DNA from: Clostridiales bacterium
Lineage (GTDB): Bacteria > Bacillota > Clostridia > WRLR01
Assembly: GCA_031287655.1 (NCBI GenBank)
Contig: JAITSR010000429.1
Span: 1-7,375, forward strand
Direction of reading: 5' to 3'
DNA: 7,375 nucleotides
The notes beneath the pieces are model-generated. The model ran no database searches. It was not told where the DNA came from and was given only the letters and a program-made list of their open reading frames with translations. Of this stretch, positions 5,177 to 7,375 are shown one piece after another. A program made the position numbers and the translations under genes. Within the stretch, counting starts at the first letter, position 1. Each line of letters begins with the position of its first letter.

Positions 5177-6055
5177 ATGGCGAAAATGAATCAAACGGAA
5201 GGTGAGCGGGCGAAGGTGTCGGCCGCGGCGCGCGCGCCGGAAGGCGAGTCTCGTTCAACGAAGCGGCAAAGCGGGGGCTTTATAGCGGGTGTTCTGGTCG
5301 GCGCAATGATCTTTGGCGGCAGCTTTGCGCTCGCCGCAGACGAGTTCGTGGCCGCGACGCCTTCGACGTCAAAGGTGCTCGTGGACGGGAAGGCGATTCG
5401 GGTCGAGGCCTATAGTATCAACGATTCCAATTATTTCAAACTGCGGGATTTCGCATCCGCCGTAGACGTGGGCGTGTGGTACGACGAGGCCGAGGACACA
5501 GTCCACATCGAAACAGACAAGAGTTATGACCCAAAATATACGGGGCAGCCGGTCACACCGGCCACACAGCCTTTGACAGCCCTGACGAAAGCGCTTACGA
5601 TCGATGTGGACAACAGCCATTATTTTGAAACGGGGAACAGCAACTGCGAGCAATTCTCAGCCTCGGTCAAGGTTGTGGAAGTCGTCCGCGGCGAGGCGGC
5701 GGCGACGCAGATCAAGAAGGCCGATTCCTTGAATCCCTCCCCGCCGATCGGAAAAGAGTTCATTCTCGCGTGGGTGCGCGCAAAGATCACGGACACCAAG
5801 GACGATCGGATCCTCAACTTTAACGACATTCGGATGAATTTGCATCTGTATTCCTCGGAAGGCATCAGCTTGCCGCCGAGCAATCCCGCAAAGCTGAACC
5901 CCGGCATTGGGCCGACCTCGACTGCAAAAACGGGCGATACGCTTGAAGGCTGGGTCGCGTTCGTCGTGGACAAGACCGATACCGCGCCGCGCGTCCAATT
6001 TGGAGGCGACAGCGCGGAAGGCACAGGCGGCGGTTGGTTCGCACTGTTCAACTGA
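5177..6055 (+). CDS. Exported copper-amine-oxidase N-domain (stalk) protein with a DUF4352-like C-terminus
   Basis: A 292-residue envelope or secreted protein. A 33-residue basic N-region precedes one hydrophobic segment (34-54) ending FALAA; cleavage after A53 is possible, otherwise it is a signal anchor. Residues about 62-115 match the copper amine oxidase N-terminal domain (Cu_amine_oxidN1): STSKVLVDGKAI, then YFKLRDFASAV and a WYDEAEDTVHIET end. Despite the name, this domain in Clostridia is a cell-surface module with no visible copper site or catalysis. After a Pro/Thr linker (120-135), residues 140-292 resemble a DUF4352-like immunoglobulin fold, with GKEFILAWVRAKI, LNPGIGPT and the GDTLEGWVAFVVDK strand; this second match is weaker. 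There is a single cysteine (C157) and no lipobox. The ribosome binding site GGAGGTG (5163-5169) is seven bases before the ATG. The gene converges with the M23 peptidase gene. Confidence 0.85.
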   Translation: MAKMNQTEGERAKVSAAARAPEGESRSTKRQSGGFIAGVLVGAMIFGGSFALAADEFVAATPSTSKVLVDGKAIRVEAYSINDSNYFKLRDFASAVDVGVWYDEAEDTVHIETDKSYDPKYTGQPVTPATQPLTALTKALTIDVDNSHYFETGNSNCEQFSASVKVVEVVRGEAAATQIKKADSLNPSPPIGKEFILAWVRAKITDTKDDRILNFNDIRMNLHLYSSEGISLPPSNPAKLNPGIGPTSTAKTGDTLEGWVAFVVDKTDTAPRVQFGGDSAEGTGGGWFALFN

Positions 6056-6090
6056 GTTTTTGTTGATCGTTTATTGTTGAACCGTTTTTT
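6046..6090 (+). terminator. Weak candidate terminator after the stalk-domain gene
   Basis: GTTCAAC (6046-6052) and GTTGAAC (6076-6082) form a 7-bp stem that overlaps the end of the coding region. It has a 23-base loop and is followed by CG and six T (6085-6090). The stem is short and the loop large, so this is tentative. It lies in the 41-bp gap between two convergent genes, where a terminator is expected. Confidence 0.3.
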
Positions 6091-6096
6091 GTTTCA

Positions 6097-7375
6097 TCAC
6101 TTGTATGTGTATTGGAGTTCGTCGAGAGCGTAGGGGTAGGTCTCGCCGTTGCAGAGAACGGACGCCAAAAAATCCTTGTCGGAGCGCGAGACGAGTTGGA
6201 GCTCCGTTCCGGCGAGGATTGTGATGCCGTCGTCAAAGACCTTGTCGACGGCGGTTTTTACATAGACGTCGAATTTCCATGCGGACGCGGCCATGCGCAG
6301 ATAGAGCTCGACGGACGAGCGCATAAAACCGCCCTCCGCGCCCGGTGCGGCGGAAAGGCCGCCAAAATCAAACGGCGGGAGCATTTCGAGCGGGTCGACG
6401 TTGTGCGCGTGGTCATTTGTCTCAATCCGAAATTCCAAGTGCAAATGCGGAATCCGCGAGCCGCCGCTGTTGCCGCTGAGCCCGATCTTTTGTCGGCTTT
6501 TCACCTGATCCCCTGTTTTCACAAGCGATTTTTCCAAATGCGCGTAAACGGTGTAGACGTTCAATCCGGCGAGCGCCGGGCCATGATCGATCACGACATA
6601 TCTGCCATAGTCGCTCGTATTGGTCGCCTCGTCCGTGCTCGTGTAGACGCCGATTACGGTCCCCGCGGCGGATGCGCGGACTTCCGTGCCGGGGTCCGCC
6701 GTGATGTCGAACCCGTAGTGGCTCCTGCCCAGAATGTAGACGTAGTGGCGCTCGCGTTGCTGGCCGTTGTTGTGCGTCAGTCCGTATAATTCGGCCTCGC
6801 CGCTCGAGACACGGTACAGGTCGTGCGCGAGCGGGACGTACTTCGGTTCGAGCGGCCATGAGAACAGATACCGTCCGTCAGAATCCAAAAGTGTCGATGT
6901 CGTGGCTTTAAAATCCCGTTTCTGCAACACGTTGTTTAAGACAGGCGGTACGGCGGGCGGGGCGATCGTCACGGCGGCGATCGTTTGAGCGGTCGGCGAC
7001 GTCGCGTCCGGCGCGGCGGACGGAGATTCCGACGGGACCGCGGTTGGGACCGCAGTTGGGAGCGCGGACGGCGCGACGGTTGGCGCGCCGGATTGTTTGG
7101 CGGACTGCGCCGCGCCCAGTGCGGGACCCGGCTCGGCGAATATGGCGGTACCCGGTGCGGCGGGGGTCGCCGCCGCAATTGCCGCCTTTGCGGCGGAGGC
7201 GGCGCGCCCGGCGGAGTCCGTCGCCGCGTCTTCCACGTCTCCTGCGCGCGCCGCGCCCTCCGCCACTGCGGCGCCTCTTGTACCCGATCCCTCAAAACCG
7301 CCGCCGCCGTCCTTCATATTGCGGTATATGCCGACCCAGAGGCAGACGATCGCAACGGCAAGGCAGGCGCAGATG
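6097..7375 (-). CDS. Membrane-anchored M23 (LytM-type) metallopeptidase, 5' end beyond the window
   Basis: This is a cell-wall peptidoglycan endopeptidase of the LytM/M23 family. Counted from the ATG at 7317, which I treat as internal, the zinc ligands are H200 and D204 (HYGFD) and H293 of the HLH pair (291-293), with catalytic H260 in YAHLEKS. The core is complete (about 190-310). Upstream of ATG 7317 the frame stays open to the window edge and encodes a hydrophobic stretch (CLAVAIVCLWVGIY), a transmembrane anchor, so the true start lies to the right of 7375. After the anchor comes a Gly-rich and then Ala/Pro/Thr-rich linker of about 120 residues, suited to spanning the wall, with repeated PTAVP elements. 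About 90 residues after the catalytic domain (318-406) match nothing I recognise. The gene ends with TGA at 6097-6099, followed by a second TGA. An active enzyme is likely because no ligand is missing. Confidence 0.92.
   Translation of the reverse strand, partial: ICACLAVAIVCLWVGIYRNMKDGGGGFEGSGTRGAAVAEGAARAGDVEDAATDSAGRAASAAKAAIAAATPAAPGTAIFAEPGPALGAAQSAKQSGAPTVAPSALPTAVPTAVPSESPSAAPDATSPTAQTIAAVTIAPPAVPPVLNNVLQKRDFKATTSTLLDSDGRYLFSWPLEPKYVPLAHDLYRVSSGEAELYGLTHNNGQQRERHYVYILGRSHYGFDITADPGTEVRASAAGTVIGVYTSTDEATNTSDYGRYVVIDHGPALAGLNVYTVYAHLEKSLVKTGDQVKSRQKIGLSGNSGGSRIPHLHLEFRIETNDHAHNVDPLEMLPPFDFGGLSAAPGAEGGFMRSSVELYLRMAASAWKFDVYVKTAVDKVFDDGITILAGTELQLVSRSDKDFLASVLCNGETYPYALDELQYTYK

Noticed and set aside
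6112..6789. 225-codon frame antisense to the M23 peptidase gene
   Set aside because: Long antisense frames are expected in GC-rich coding DNA. The M23 frame carries all catalytic motifs and this one none.

Overview
This 7.4 kb window looks like chromosomal DNA from a GC-rich Firmicute of the class Clostridia, probably uncultured. This is inferred from gene content only. The pointers are a copper-amine-oxidase N-terminal 'stalk' domain protein, a Walker-type ATPase of the AAA_14/DUF4143 group, a C-terminal fragment of a Schlafen/AlbA_2-type ATP-binding regulator with a DKK-AI style linker, a membrane-anchored M23 peptidase with an Ala/Pro linker, and strong GGAGG-type ribosome binding sites. 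No phage, CRISPR, IS or secretion-system genes are visible.

Layout from left to right. A complete tRNA-Leu(CAG) gene has its own promoter and Rho-independent terminator (32-215). It is followed by a start-less remnant of an AlbA_2/AAA-4-type regulator (281-607, winged-helix end only) and an HhH-GPD DNA glycosylase of the MagIII/endonuclease III type (695-1372, +), whose translation start sits beside an A9G9 homopolymer tract. Next comes a minus-strand operon: an alkaline-phosphatase-superfamily phosphoesterase (2661-3587), translationally coupled by an ATGA overlap to an organophosphate:phosphate-antiporter-type MFS transporter (1402-2664), with a TATAAT promoter just upstream. Further right on the minus strand is an intact AAA_14/DUF4143 ATPase (3690-4973). 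Its promoter overlaps an array of about 2.7 copies of a 23-bp repeat. A divergent promoter drives an exported stalk-domain/DUF4352-like protein (5177-6055, +). It converges on a LytM-type M23 metallopeptidase (minus strand, 6097 to beyond 7375), which runs off the right edge with its N-terminal membrane anchor just visible.

How the genes may work together. The transporter and phosphoesterase form a plausible unit for importing and hydrolysing a phosphorylated metabolite in the cytoplasm. Both arginines expected for phosphate binding and all metal ligands of the esterase are present. The exported stalk protein and the M23 peptidase are both envelope proteins but are convergently transcribed, so a joint function is not implied. 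A recurring feature is simple-sequence expansion: a 30-bp repeat in the transporter loop, an 18-bp repeat in the phosphoesterase N-terminus, a 14-bp duplication in the remnant, and the A9G9 tract at the glycosylase start. I do not see a clear new defence or mobile system. The best leads are the homopolymer-controlled glycosylase start, the ATPase promoter repeats and the substrate of the phosphoester operon.
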